Shown here: positions 1-8,180 of the stretch, in pieces
Position numbering within the stretch: position 1 is the stretch's first letter
Layout of the letters: every line of letters starts with the position of its first letter
Assembly: GCF_001020205.1 (NCBI RefSeq)
Contig: NZ_CP011663.1
Coordinates: 2,232,001-2,296,000 of the forward strand
DNA: 64,000 bases
Reading direction: 5' to 3'
Source of the DNA: Clostridium sporogenes
GTDB lineage: Bacteria; Bacillota; Clostridia; Clostridiales; Clostridiaceae
Translations under genes and position numbers: made by a program
Notes under the pieces: model-generated
What the model was told of the DNA's origin: nothing
Seen by the model: only the letters and a program-made list of their open reading frames with translations
The model's database searches: none

Positions 1-132
1 TTTTAATTAAAATCTAAAAAAGCTTGTCCAAAATAAATATAAACATCAACAATAAGCAAAAAAATAGAACTTTTCACCTTATTTGTTTTTAATTTTATAT
101 AAAACTTAATCTAAAAATAATTATATTTATTT

Positions 133-1059
133 TTATGTTGCTATTTGAATTTGTTTATGCTTTATAAATTTGTTTATAATATTTTTATATTTTTCTTTCT
201 TTTGTATTAACTCTACTGCTGAACTACACATTCTAGATACAGTGGGCTGAGTTACATTCCCTATAGCCTTACATATATCTTTCACTTTATAATCACATAA
301 ACATCTCATAAGTAATACAGTTAAAGCTCTGGCTTCCTTAGATTTCTTATTATTTTTCATATATATCATTATTCTAGATATTTCTGTTTCCTCTGATATA
401 AATTGTATTATATCTCTAGAATTAAAATTTCTTAAAAGTACTGTTTTTTCACTTCTATATTCAGTCTTTTGATTTTCTAATTCTCCTTCTTCTTTTAGTT
501 TTTCATTATCACACATATAGACAAATTGTATATACTTTTTTCTAGCTTTTTTAGGGTTGTGTCCAAAAATCTGCATTATGTAATCTTCGTCTAATAATCC
601 AGTTTTATCTCTTTCCATTCCTAAATATACCTTTAAACTAGAGTACTTGTATCTTTCTGGACATTCTTTGTAACCTCTTATTTGCAATGGATTATTATGT
701 ATATAAGCTGATAATGTAATTAAATAATTAGTACTTTCAACTATTTTACTTTTAAATCTGTCCTGAAATAAATGCCCATGTCTTTTATAAATTTTATTAT
801 ACGTCATAGCATATTTAAGATTTAATCCATGCATTATTTTAGATATATCAGCTCCATTTGAATCTATTATAAAATGAGCATGATTTGACATTATACAATA
901 AGCATAAACTTTAAAATTATATATTTCTTTGTAATGCTTCATTTGAGATAAATATATTTCTTTATCTTTATCATTTTTAAATACTTGGATTTCAGATATA
1001 CTTCTTACTATTATATGATATATCCCATCTTCCCTTTTATATCTTCTAACTCTTGCCAA
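133..1059 (-). CDS. REP-associated tyrosine (Y1/HUH) transposase, RAYT-like
   Basis: About 309 residues. The N-terminal ~170 residues are a Y1_Tnp (IS200-like) domain: the HUH metal-binding motif appears as HAH in 'YCIMSNHAHFIID', and the candidate catalytic tyrosine is in 'YLITLSAYIHNNPL'. The last ~70 residues look like a DnaA-domain-IV-like helix-turn-helix ('DICKAIGNVTQPTVSRM'), common in stand-alone RAYT proteins. I place the start at a TTG (1059) that sits six bases behind GAGGTG; an upstream GTG at 1068 would overlap that ribosome binding site. No IS200-type ends were seen. Instead several GAACCGTCCC-type repeats lie beside it and elsewhere in the window, as expected for a RAYT that mobilises REP sequences in trans. 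Family is clear; activity is inferred. Confidence 0.85.
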   Translation of the reverse strand: MARVRRYKREDGIYHIIVRSISEIQVFKNDKDKEIYLSQMKHYKEIYNFKVYAYCIMSNHAHFIIDSNGADISKIMHGLNLKYAMTYNKIYKRHGHLFQDRFKSKIVESTNYLITLSAYIHNNPLQIRGYKECPERYKYSSLKVYLGMERDKTGLLDEDYIMQIFGHNPKKARKKYIQFVYMCDNEKLKEEGELENQKTEYRSEKTVLLRNFNSRDIIQFISEETEISRIMIYMKNNKKSKEARALTVLLMRCLCDYKVKDICKAIGNVTQPTVSRMCSSAVELIQKKEKYKNIINKFIKHKQIQIAT

Positions 1060-1157
1060 ATAAAACACCTCATTTCAAGCTTTTTTTATAATTATTGACA
1101 TGAAATAAGGTGTCTATTCAAATAGTTTCTTTATTCAATTTTTATATTTTTATCTAT

Positions 1158-1220
1158 TTTGTATGAACTGTCTCTTTTTAAATCAATATAAACTTATTAG
1201 AATTGTATGAACCGTCCCCT
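1158..1220. repeat. REP-like repeat pair next to the RAYT gene
   Basis: Two direct copies of a TGTATGAACyGTCyCyT motif at about 1158-1175 and 1204-1218. The core GAACCGTCCC recurs at 11813, 13357 and 28320. Position just upstream of the RAYT gene supports a transposase-substrate relationship. Confidence 0.6.
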
Positions 1221-1229
1221 ATTCTGTTT

Positions 1230-2879
1230 TTATTCTATTTTTAGGTTTGATACTAAGGTTGCTAGCCTATCTGCTAGTTCTGTAAGTTCCTCAGCTGAAG
1301 AAGATACTTCTTCTGTAGAAGATGCTTGTTGTTCCATAGCTGCAGCGATTTCTTCTGTAGAAGCTGAAAGTTCTTGAGATATATTAGATATTGTCCCCAC
1401 ATTATTAAGAATAGTATCTTTTTTATCCATAGTCATATTTAATTTTTGGGATACTTCTTCAACTTGAGGATTAATTTTTTCCACTTCTCCTAGTATATTT
1501 TTAAAGGAATCTATGGTATCTTCTATAGAATCTGCTTGCACTTGTATCTTTTCTGATACTTTTTCAGTATTACAGGAAACTTCCTTTGTATTAGTTGTTA
1601 CAGTCTCAACTAATGTATGTATATTCTTAGATGAATATAAAACCTGTTCTGCAAGTTTTCTTATTTCTTCTGCTACTACTGAAAAACCTCTTCCAGCTTC
1701 ACCAGCTCTAGCTGCTTCTATAGCAGCATTTAAGGCTAAAAGATTAGTTTTTTCTGCTATTTCATTTATAACATCTGTGATTTCACTTATTTTAAGGACA
1801 CTACCATTTAATGAAGAAATTCTATCTGTAACAGATATAAAGGTTTCTTTAATATCTTCTATGGATTTAACAAGGTTGTCTATCTTTATAGAACCCTCAT
1901 GGGCAGATTTTTTTATATTTGAGCTGCTGCTGGCTACATCTATAACTTTATCATTTATATTTTCTAAAATTTCTCCAAATCTCATAAGAGCTTCAGTAGC
2001 TTCATTAATTTGTTGTGCTTCATTTGTAGAACTTTGTGCAACCTCGGCTAATGAATTTGAAACCTGAGTGGTTGAAGCAGAATTTTCTTCACTGGAGGCA
2101 GATAAATTTTGAGAAACTCCATCTATAGTAATTACTTCATCTTTAATTTCACCTATAAGATTCCTTATAACTTCCATGGTTTTATTTAAAGAGTTCATTA
2201 GTTTTGAAATCTCATCCTGGCCCTTTGCATGAAATTCTATAGTAAAGTTCCCCTCAGAAATCTGATTCACTTTAGTTACCATACTTTCTATAGGTTTTGA
2301 TATATTCTTTGCAATTAAAATAGCTATAATAAAAGAGATTACTAATATTACTAAGACTATAACTAATGTTTCAATAAGCCCTTTTTTTATTAAATTATTC
2401 ATACCTTCAAGAGAAATTCCTACATTTACAATACCCACTACTTTCCCATCCTCATAAAAGGGAGTAGATACATTATAAACCTTATCTCCAGTTGTCCTTT
2501 TAAATATTAATCCTATAGTTTTCCCATCTTTAAGTACATTTTCAAATTGCTCTTTATTCTCTATTCCAGTATTTAGCATATTATCATCATTATGAGCAAT
2601 TACTTTGTAATTTGTATCACACACTGATAAATACACCATATCTTCTTTTAAATCTTTTTTTATCTCCTTTAATATTGTACTTACTTCTTTGGTATCAGTT
2701 ATTCTATTTTTACCTAAAGATTTTCTTACTATATTACTTATAGCAATACCATCCCTTTTCATCTGGTTAGTAGCTATTTTTCTAGTCTCTAATAATGATA
2801 CTGTAGTCAAAGAAATCACACACATTATAGTTACTAATAAAAAGCCTCCCAATATTTTTTTCTTAAAACTATTTAACAT
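1230..2879 (-). CDS. Methyl-accepting chemotaxis protein with periplasmic-type Cache sensor
   Basis: A 549-residue chemoreceptor. Membrane segments lie at about residues 10-30 and 170-190, bounding an extracytoplasmic single-Cache-like sensor (~35-168, with '[21 protein letters not shown]'-type strand pattern near its end). HAMP follows at ~190-243, then a long signalling coiled coil with the strongly conserved hairpin tip at ~376-412 ([16 protein letters not shown]). There is no C-terminal CheR/CheB pentapeptide. Ligand is unknown. A good vegetative promoter lies upstream on the same strand: TTGAAA (2954-2959), 16-base spacer, TATAAT (2932-2937). It is monocistronic, with the racemase terminator upstream and the RAYT gene downstream. 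Confidence 0.93.
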   Translation of the reverse strand: MLNSFKKKILGGFLLVTIMCVISLTTVSLLETRKIATNQMKRDGIAISNIVRKSLGKNRITDTKEVSTILKEIKKDLKEDMVYLSVCDTNYKVIAHNDDNMLNTGIENKEQFENVLKDGKTIGLIFKRTTGDKVYNVSTPFYEDGKVVGIVNVGISLEGMNNLIKKGLIETLVIVLVILVISFIIAILIAKNISKPIESMVTKVNQISEGNFTIEFHAKGQDEISKLMNSLNKTMEVIRNLIGEIKDEVITIDGVSQNLSASSEENSASTTQVSNSLAEVAQSSTNEAQQINEATEALMRFGEILENINDKVIDVASSSSNIKKSAHEGSIKIDNLVKSIEDIKETFISVTDRISSLNGSVLKISEITDVINEIAEKTNLLALNAAIEAARAGEAGRGFSVVAEEIRKLAEQVLYSSKNIHTLVETVTTNTKEVSCNTEKVSEKIQVQADSIEDTIDSFKNILGEVEKINPQVEEVSQKLNMTMDKKDTILNNVGTISNISQELSASTEEIAAAMEQQASSTEEVSSSAEELTELADRLATLVSNLKIE

Positions 2880-2988
2880 AAATTACACCCACTTTTGTCT
2901 ATTTTCATCTAATATTGTCTTGACTTCTATAATTATAATACTCTTATAATTTTTTTCAAGTATGCTAATATTATCTATATAAAACAAA

Positions 2989-3036
2989 AGTCATTCTTTA
3001 TTGATATTTTTTCTGAAAATATCAATAAAGAATGAC
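2989..3036 (-). terminator. Rho-independent terminator of the racemase gene
   Basis: A perfect 22-bp inverted repeat (2989-3010 / 3015-3036) with a short loop, followed on the minus strand by a T-rich run. It lies nine bases past the racemase stop codon. Confidence 0.9.
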
Positions 3037-3044
3037 TAAAAGAT

Positions 3045-4106
3045 TTATAATATAACTTTATGAACATATTCAGAAGTCATTACGGATAAACATCCTCCAA
3101 AGGTAACATTAAACTCTACTTTATCACCTATTTTATAATCCTTATTACAATTTGTAATATCTAATAAAAGATGGTCACTACTTGACCCCAAAACTGATAT
3201 TTTGTCATCTATAGGTATTAGGTTATCTGGACTAATATCTTGCCTTCCTATAGCACATATGACTCTTTTCATAATACCTTTATCCTCAAAAAATGGTTTA
3301 TTACCAAAAGCATCCAATCCAATAGTTCCAATAGGTACTGAAGGCTTGTTTTTTACTTCCACTATTTCTACCACTAATTTAAATGCATCTTCTAAAAGAG
3401 GCTCTATATGCTCATCGTTTAATCCTATTCCTAAGGATATGGAGGCTCCTAATCTTAATTGATTAATTTCTTTTGGTATCCTATTTTCTTTAAATAGACT
3501 AATAGATCCAGAATTTCCTCCTGAAATAATTTCTATTTTTATATTAAACTTATTTTCTATACTTTTCTTTATATTAACTAACTGTGATAAATTTTCGTAT
3601 GTAGGGATGACTCCCCCATAGCAGGATAAGTTTGTTCCTATGCCTATTAATTTTATACTTTTAAGATTTAATATTTCCTTTACAGTAGCATAAATTTCCT
3701 CTTCATCAAATATACCTTCCCTTAAATCTCCTAAGTCTATCATTAATATAATACTATGTATCTTATTTTGTTCTGTAGCCTCTCGAGAAAGTGCCCTTAT
3801 AGTAATAATATCTGATACAAGTGAAATATCCGCATATTTTACCACTTCCTCAACTTGACTTATCATAGGTAATCTTAAAAGCATTTTAGGCAAATTAATA
3901 TGAGTTAATTTTTTTAAGTTTTCTATTCTAGAATCTGCTAAGATATCTACTTTTTCTTCTGCAATAGCCTTTGCAATTTTAGGATTACCACAAAACGTTT
4001 TAGTTACCGCGGCTACTTTTATTCCTCTTTTTTTACATTCCTCTACTAAAACCTTGGTATTATATCTAATTTTTTTAGTATCTACTTCAACCCTGGGATA
4101 AGACAT
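3045..4106 (-). CDS. Alanine/ornithine racemase family PLP enzyme
   Basis: About 353 residues, fold-type III PLP racemase (alanine racemase N-terminal barrel). The PLP lysine is in 'VAAVTKTFCGN' near residue 36, and the glycine-rich phosphate region 'IISGGNSGS' follows near residue 195. The family includes clostridial ornithine racemase (Orr) of the oxidative ornithine pathway and YhfX-like proteins. Residues alone do not settle the substrate. Start is ATG at 4106, six bases after AGGTG; the GTG nine bases upstream would lie in the ribosome binding site. The gene stands alone between its own terminator and a featureless spacer. No ornithine aminomutase or ort genes are in the window, so the ornithine assignment remains a suggestion. 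Confidence 0.85.
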   Translation of the reverse strand: MSYPRVEVDTKKIRYNTKVLVEECKKRGIKVAAVTKTFCGNPKIAKAIAEEKVDILADSRIENLKKLTHINLPKMLLRLPMISQVEEVVKYADISLVSDIITIRALSREATEQNKIHSIILMIDLGDLREGIFDEEEIYATVKEILNLKSIKLIGIGTNLSCYGGVIPTYENLSQLVNIKKSIENKFNIKIEIISGGNSGSISLFKENRIPKEINQLRLGASISLGIGLNDEHIEPLLEDAFKLVVEIVEVKNKPSVPIGTIGLDAFGNKPFFEDKGIMKRVICAIGRQDISPDNLIPIDDKISVLGSSSDHLLLDITNCNKDYKIGDKVEFNVTFGGCLSVMTSEYVHKVIL

Positions 4107-4420
4107 TATATACACCTGCCTAATTTATAATATTTTATTATTGTATTTTTATACTATTATACATAATAATAATACATTTTTCAAATTTTCAACATAATCC
4201 CACGAAACCTCTTATAACTGCATTAAATTCAAATATATAAGTGAAATCAGCGCTTATAGTTTCTAATCATGGTATGTTTAATGATATTTATATACTAAAA
4301 ACGTAAATTCATTCCCTTTAAAATATGAAACATTATTCATTTAAGTTTGACAAATAGTATTCTTACAAACTACAATTTCCAAAACAATATTTAAGAAGGT
4401 TTAATAATATTATTAAAAAA
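4107..4420. other. Intergenic region without recognisable gene
   Basis: About 310 A+T-rich bases. It should contain the racemase promoter on the minus strand. I see no ORF with a ribosome binding site and no strong hairpin. Confidence 0.6.
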
Positions 4421-4453
4421 GTTGCCTTAAAATAGTTTTAATTTTAAGGCAAC
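4421..4453 (-). terminator. Terminator of the ATP-cone gene
   Basis: GTTGCCTTAAAAT and its inverted copy ATTTTAAGGCAAC flank a short loop, followed on the minus strand by six T. It begins eight bases past the stop codon. Confidence 0.88.
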
Positions 4454-4460
4454 TTATTTA

Positions 4461-4739
4461 TTATCTTTTATCTTTAAAAGCTACAAATTCTTTTAATACT
4501 TCATGAAATTTATTTTTTATTAGAACATCATTTATTATGCCTATTAACTCATAACTAGAAGTTTTTTCATTATCTTTTCTTATGTTTTTAATTATATTTT
4601 TTATATCTTTTACTATAGCATTTAAATCTGATTCTGTTAAATGAACCTCATCAGTGTCTCTAGCAGAATTAGCTATACTTGTTTTTAACTTTTTTTCATC
4701 AAAGTGCTCTAATTTTCCATTCTTTTTTATAATCTCCAT
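4461..4739 (-). CDS. Stand-alone ATP-cone domain protein
   Basis: 92 residues consisting of a single ATP-cone: 'MEIIKKNGKLEHFDEKKLKT' is the conserved opening (I-K-k-dG--E-F---K) of the nucleotide-binding module found at the N-terminus of class I and III ribonucleotide reductases and in NrdR. There is neither the NrdR zinc ribbon nor any reductase domain, and no nrd gene adjacent. A lone ATP-cone could sense (d)ATP for a reductase encoded elsewhere; this is inference. It has a good ribosome binding site (AAGGAGG), its own terminator and no operon partner. Confidence 0.85.
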   Translation of the reverse strand: MEIIKKNGKLEHFDEKKLKTSIANSARDTDEVHLTESDLNAIVKDIKNIIKNIRKDNEKTSSYELIGIINDVLIKNKFHEVLKEFVAFKDKR

Positions 4740-4889
4740 ACATGATACCTCCTTATAAATTTCTAATTAATTTTAACTTTATAAATTAACACTAATTGAA
4801 GCATCTTTTAATCAATTTTACTATATTTATACATATTTCTCAAGATATTTTTATAATATTCAAAATTTTATAATGATTTTTTAAATAAC

Positions 4890-5080
4890 GTTAACTACTA
4901 AAAAATCTTTTTCTTTAATATCATCTTCTGAAGCAGTATCTATGACCATTAGACATTTTTATAATTCCTTGCAGGACATAGAAAGCCAGTGGAGAAAACA
5001 AGGACAATGTCTCCACTAGCTAAAAAATTTTTAATAGATCCATATTTAGAACTTCTTATTTTACCATTTAATAATTCTTA
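4890..5080 (-). pseudogene. Possible degenerate gene fragment
   Basis: On the minus strand two short stretches read like protein in different frames: 'SIKNFLASGDIVLVFSTGF' (about 4965-5050) and 'MVIDTASEDDIKEKDFLVV' (about 4880-4945), separated by stops. An inverted repeat (AGTGGAGA...TCTCCACT, 4985-5017) lies inside the first. It may be the decayed 3' end of a gene once downstream of the phosphoribosyltransferase. I cannot name the family. Confidence 0.3.
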
Positions 5081-5138
5081 TAAAAATACAAATTGAATAA
5101 ATAATATATCTTTAGAATTTTGTAAATTATATGCACTT

Positions 5139-5684
5139 CTACTTTAATGGGAATAAAGGTAGTCTTTCTAAAAATATTATATCTTCTCTATTTGAAGCTT
5201 CCCCTTCTGCTAAAATTGCAGCCTTACTAGTTACAATTCCTCCTGCATCCTCTACTAATTTTTCTAGTGCAGTTAATGATTCTCCAGTGCTTATTACATC
5301 ATCAATGATTGCAACTTTTTTACCCTTAATTTTATCTACATCTACCCCATCTAAACACAATAATTGTTTTTTCTGAGTAGTTATAGAAAGCACTTCACTA
5401 CATATAGCGTTTTTCATATAAGGTTTTACGCTTTTTCTTGCCACAATAAAACTTTTCATATTTAATATTTTTGATATTTCATAAACCAAAGGAATACCCT
5501 TAGCCTCTGCAGTAACTAATACATCAACCTTTGGCAATTTTTTTGCTATATCCAAAGCTACATTAGATATAAGTTCTGTATCCCCAAGAATTACAAAACT
5601 AGCAATGGCTAACTCTTCATTTATCTTGATTATTGGAAGATTACGCTTAACACCACATACATTTAATTCATAATATTTATTCAT
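5139..5684 (-). CDS. Purine phosphoribosyltransferase-like protein
   Basis: About 181 residues, type I phosphoribosyltransferase fold. The PRPP-binding loop is 'VAIIDDVISTGESLTAL', with the two acidic residues followed by the TGES phosphate loop. It resembles adenine/xanthine phosphoribosyltransferases (transfer of phosphoribose from PRPP to a purine base). The start is the ATG at 5684, placed after GGAGGGG; an in-frame ATG at 5699 overlaps that site. The upstream permease ends 15 bases away, and both lie behind a guanine-class riboswitch, so guanine, hypoxanthine or xanthine is the likely substrate. The sequence alone does not separate these. Confidence 0.85.
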   Translation of the reverse strand: MNKYYELNVCGVKRNLPIIKINEELAIASFVILGDTELISNVALDIAKKLPKVDVLVTAEAKGIPLVYEISKILNMKSFIVARKSVKPYMKNAICSEVLSITTQKKQLLCLDGVDVDKIKGKKVAIIDDVISTGESLTALEKLVEDAGGIVTSKAAILAEGEASNREDIIFLERLPLFPLK

Positions 5685-5699
5685 ATATTTCCCCTCCAT

Positions 5700-6764
5700 T
5701 TACCCTATCATAGGTAATAATATTTTCATTAATAATCCTGAAATCATACCAATAAAAGGATCTGTTATAGCTGTAACAGTCATTGTAATGCCACCTATAA
5801 CTGTACCATTAGCAGCAGTAGATGCAAGGGCAGAAGCTGCATTTACTGGAGCTGTAACTATGGCTCCTAATACAAATAAAAATCCTGCTATTGATTCTGT
5901 AGGAATATATTTTCCTATTTTAGGTAAAAATCCCGCAAATAATATTGCAGCCATAAGTAGCATCATTATAATACCACTAGCTTTAGGATTAGGTGCTCCT
6001 CCGGTTGCTGAAATTATAGATTCTACCGGCGCACCACCAAAGATAGAAGAACTCATATCAGCTAATGAACTTATTATAGATACATGATCTATATTTACCT
6101 TACGATTTGCTAATTGTCCAGTAATATTCCCAAAAGCAATGTTAGCCCCTATATTAAGACATACCATACTCATAGCTCCTCTTAATATTTTTAAGCTAAG
6201 AGATGGTTTGTTTATAGCTATTTTTTCTCTTTCTATAATAAAAGATTCATCCTTTTTGTTACCAAGGATATTATGTACAATACTTGATATTATTACAGAC
6301 ACTGCTATGGTATAAACTAAATCCTTTGTAAATAAATGAGTTATTACTCCTGAAGCTATAGAAACATATCCTATAATTTTATTTTTTCTAGCCATTTCTA
6401 TAGAAACCCTAGCTAACATAATTCCAACTCCAGCCATCATCCCTGCTGTAATAACCGGACCAATAGAATCAGTTATCTTACTCATTAATCCAAATAATCC
6501 AATAAAAGTCATTATTAAACCGCCATAAAAAATCATTGAAAGTCTTTCTTTAAGGTTGTCCCCCATAGTACCAGCTAAAGTAATTGTTTCCGCTTGAAAT
6601 GATATAGGTACTACACTTCCTGTTATTGCGTTACCAGCAGCACCTATTAGAAATGCAAAGGCTGTAGGAACAGAGGCAAAACCAAAGGATAATGCTAAAA
6701 GTCCTTGTGGTAAGCCATTTAAAAGTACACTAAAAATTGATAAAATGTCTTTCCATAAATCCAT
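5700..6764 (-). CDS. NCS2-family purine permease
   Basis: 354 residues, almost wholly hydrophobic with about ten or more membrane segments. 'GNAITGSVVPISFQAETITLAGT' near residue 45 and 'GGAPVESIISATGGAPNPKASG' near residue 240 are the half-helix/re-entrant type motifs of the NCS2 (nucleobase:cation symporter 2) fold. It is shorter than the ~430-450 residues usual for AzgA/PbuG or UraA, mostly in the loops. First gene of a two-gene operon with the phosphoribosyltransferase, behind a purine riboswitch: import plus salvage of the same base. Ribosome binding site GGGAG is well placed. Confidence 0.85.
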   Translation of the reverse strand: MDLWKDILSIFSVLLNGLPQGLLALSFGFASVPTAFAFLIGAAGNAITGSVVPISFQAETITLAGTMGDNLKERLSMIFYGGLIMTFIGLFGLMSKITDSIGPVITAGMMAGVGIMLARVSIEMARKNKIIGYVSIASGVITHLFTKDLVYTIAVSVIISSIVHNILGNKKDESFIIEREKIAINKPSLSLKILRGAMSMVCLNIGANIAFGNITGQLANRKVNIDHVSIISSLADMSSSIFGGAPVESIISATGGAPNPKASGIIMMLLMAAILFAGFLPKIGKYIPTESIAGFLFVLGAIVTAPVNAASALASTAANGTVIGGITMTVTAITDPFIGMISGLLMKILLPMIG

Positions 6765-6803
6765 ATCTTTTATCTCCCTTCAATTATATCTACTCTTAAT
6801 AAT

Positions 6804-6848
6804 AAAAGGAGATGAGTTATAGAATATATGCATCCTAATAACCTCTCC
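6804..6848 (-). terminator. Riboswitch expression-platform terminator
   Basis: On the minus strand GGAGAgGTTAT pairs with ATAACtcaTCTCC, followed by TTTTATTATT. Its 5' arm overlaps the 3' arm of riboswitch helix P1, so P1 formation and terminator formation compete. Confidence 0.75.
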
Positions 6849-6915
6849 TATAGTAGAGTAGTTTAAGGCTACTCTGTAGAAACTCCTGAACCTTATTATC
6901 AGAATTATATAAGAG
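6843..6915 (-). promoter_or_regulatory. Purine riboswitch, guanine class (cytosine at the specificity position)
   Basis: On the minus strand the aptamer core is present in order: P1 CTCTTATA pairing with TATAGGAG, J1/2, P2 with loop ATAATAAGG, the diagnostic J2/3 GAGTTTCTAC, P3 GAGTAG/CTACTC with loop CCTTAAA, and J3/1 TACTAT. The J3/1 position equivalent to nucleotide 74 is C, which pairs with guanine-type ligands (adenine sensors have U). The following terminator overlaps P1. On family knowledge, ligand-bound aptamers of other 'off' purine riboswitches stabilise P1. Here P1 sequesters the 5' arm of the terminator, so the direction of control should be tested rather than assumed. Confidence 0.9.
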
Positions 6916-7170
6916 CGAATATTTTATTTTATAACATAATAAACATTACCATATTATGCGAATATTTTCAACATAGTTTTACATATTATACGTATATTAA
7001 ATAAAATTAACTTACTTTTCCTGAAAAATTCATCATTAAAGCATATAATAAAAGCTATAATTTTTAGCCTAGGAATTCTTTCTTTTATTTCTTAAAATAT
7101 AATTATGTTTATAAAGATATAATTTGGTTCAAGATAAAATAAATCTAATTTTAACACTGAAAATAAAAAG
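6916..7170. other. A+T-rich spacer, promoter region of the purine operon
   Basis: No ORF with a ribosome binding site. The region immediately upstream of the riboswitch on the minus strand must contain its promoter; I could not single out a convincing -35/-10 pair. Confidence 0.5.
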
Positions 7171-7205
7171 GAGCTGTGGCACTAAAAAAATTAGTGCCAC
7201 AGCTT
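7171..7205. terminator. Bidirectional hairpin resembling fused IS1182-type ends
   Basis: GAGCTGTGGCACTAA, an A-rich loop, then TTAGTGCCACAGCTTTTT. T-runs flank both sides. The arms match 14 of 16 positions of the ends of the repeat at 13190-13298 (GGGGCTGTCGCAyTAA), suggesting a collapsed miniature element reused as a terminator for the GGDEF gene. Confidence 0.65.
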
Positions 7206-7361
7206 TTTGCCTAGTCAAAAAACCTTAATATCAAAGGCTTATTAAAATGCGCCATTTTTTAATTTTGATCTTATCTGGCATTAAAAGATCATTAATAGTT
7301 CTGTGAAACACGCGAAAAACACTGTCACGTTAACATATTTTTTCGCCATCCCCTTGTAGTC

Positions 7362-7910
7362 TTATCCAATCTCTCTTTTATTCTCATACATTCTATAATC
7401 TGCTATTTTTATTAGATCCTCAATGGTTTTATCCGTATTTTTATTATACTCTACTAGACCATAACTTAACCCCATTTTATATTCCAAATCTTCCCCTAAT
7501 TCATCTATTTCATTTTGAATTCTAAACAATATTTTATTTGCATCATTCATATTAGATTTTAGGAATACAATTATAAATTCATCTCCTCCATATCTAAAAA
7601 TAAACTCCCTTTTTCTTATATTGTTTTTTATTATACTACATAGAGTTTCCAATACATAGTCTCCCGTATCATGACCATAATTATCATTTATATATTTAAG
7701 ATTATTTACATCCGCAAAGGTTATAATTAAATTTCCTTTATTAATTTTTGCTAGCTTAATTTCTCTATGAAGTTTTTCCAAACCTAATTTTCTATTATAT
7801 ACAGAGGTAACAGGATCTCTTCCAAAAATATATTTCATCCGCTTTATTATTTTATCTTTTTTATTTAATTCCTCTATCAATTCATTTTTAGACATATGAT
7901 TATAATTCAT
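7362..7910 (-). CDS. GGDEF-domain diguanylate cyclase, no sensor domain
   Basis: 182 residues. A short N-terminal coiled coil (1-28) is followed directly by one GGDEF domain with intact signature FRYGGDEF (GGDEF at 108-112), the metal-binding 'FADVNNLKYINDNYGH' at ~65-80, and a full C-terminal half. It should make c-di-GMP from two GTP. The inhibitory I-site slot five residues before GGDEF reads R99-K-R-E102 rather than RxxD, so product inhibition may be weak. The protein has no membrane segment or sensory domain. AGAGGTG lies seven bases before the ATG at 7910. Confidence 0.9.
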   Translation of the reverse strand: MNYNHMSKNELIEELNKKDKIIKRMKYIFGRDPVTSVYNRKLGLEKLHREIKLAKINKGNLIITFADVNNLKYINDNYGHDTGDYVLETLCSIIKNNIRKREFIFRYGGDEFIIVFLKSNMNDANKILFRIQNEIDELGEDLEYKMGLSYGLVEYNKNTDKTIEDLIKIADYRMYENKREIG

Positions 7911-8035
7911 AAAGAATCACCTCTACTAATTTCAAATATTATCTATATCTATTTTACAATATTATCCAGTCGGAATTTGTCCTTTCTAGAGATGATTTAA
8001 AAATATTTTTAAAGAATTATCCAATTATTTTTATT

Positions 8036-8175
8036 ACTAATACTTACATCCCATTCTGTGTAAAATATTCTCACAAAATCAGCACTCTGTATAAACGATT
8101 CACTCCAAATATTTATAAAGTTCAGATGAAATAAATGAATTTTCTAAGAAAACTCCACCTGAACCTCAAAATCTT
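8036..8175 (-). repeat. Dispersed ~140-bp repeat directly downstream of the desulfidase gene
   Basis: Homologous in order to 17335-17490. Shared blocks on the plus strand: TACTTmCATC, CACTCTGT, AnCGATTC, CCAAAT, then TTTCyTAAG and ATCTTA. This copy carries the CATCsCAyTCTGTG...ATTCnCnC block twice (8047-8079 and 8079-8110). Both copies start immediately after the stop codon of a minus-strand amino-acid catabolic gene, in the same orientation. Function unknown. Confidence 0.5.
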
Positions 8176-8180
8176 ATATA

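Noticed and set aside
3005..3022. CodY-box-like sequence TTTTTTCTGAAAATAT
   Set aside because: It is the loop-proximal part of the racemase terminator, downstream of the gene, so the match is coincidental.
4985..5017. Hairpin AGTGGAGA...TCTCCACT as terminator of the phosphoribosyltransferase gene
   Set aside because: No T-run follows on the minus strand and it lies in protein-like degenerate sequence, so termination there is not supported.
5788..6087. 99-codon plus-strand frame inside the permease gene
   Set aside because: Antisense shadow of a clear membrane transporter; composition is the mirror of its hydrophobic codons.
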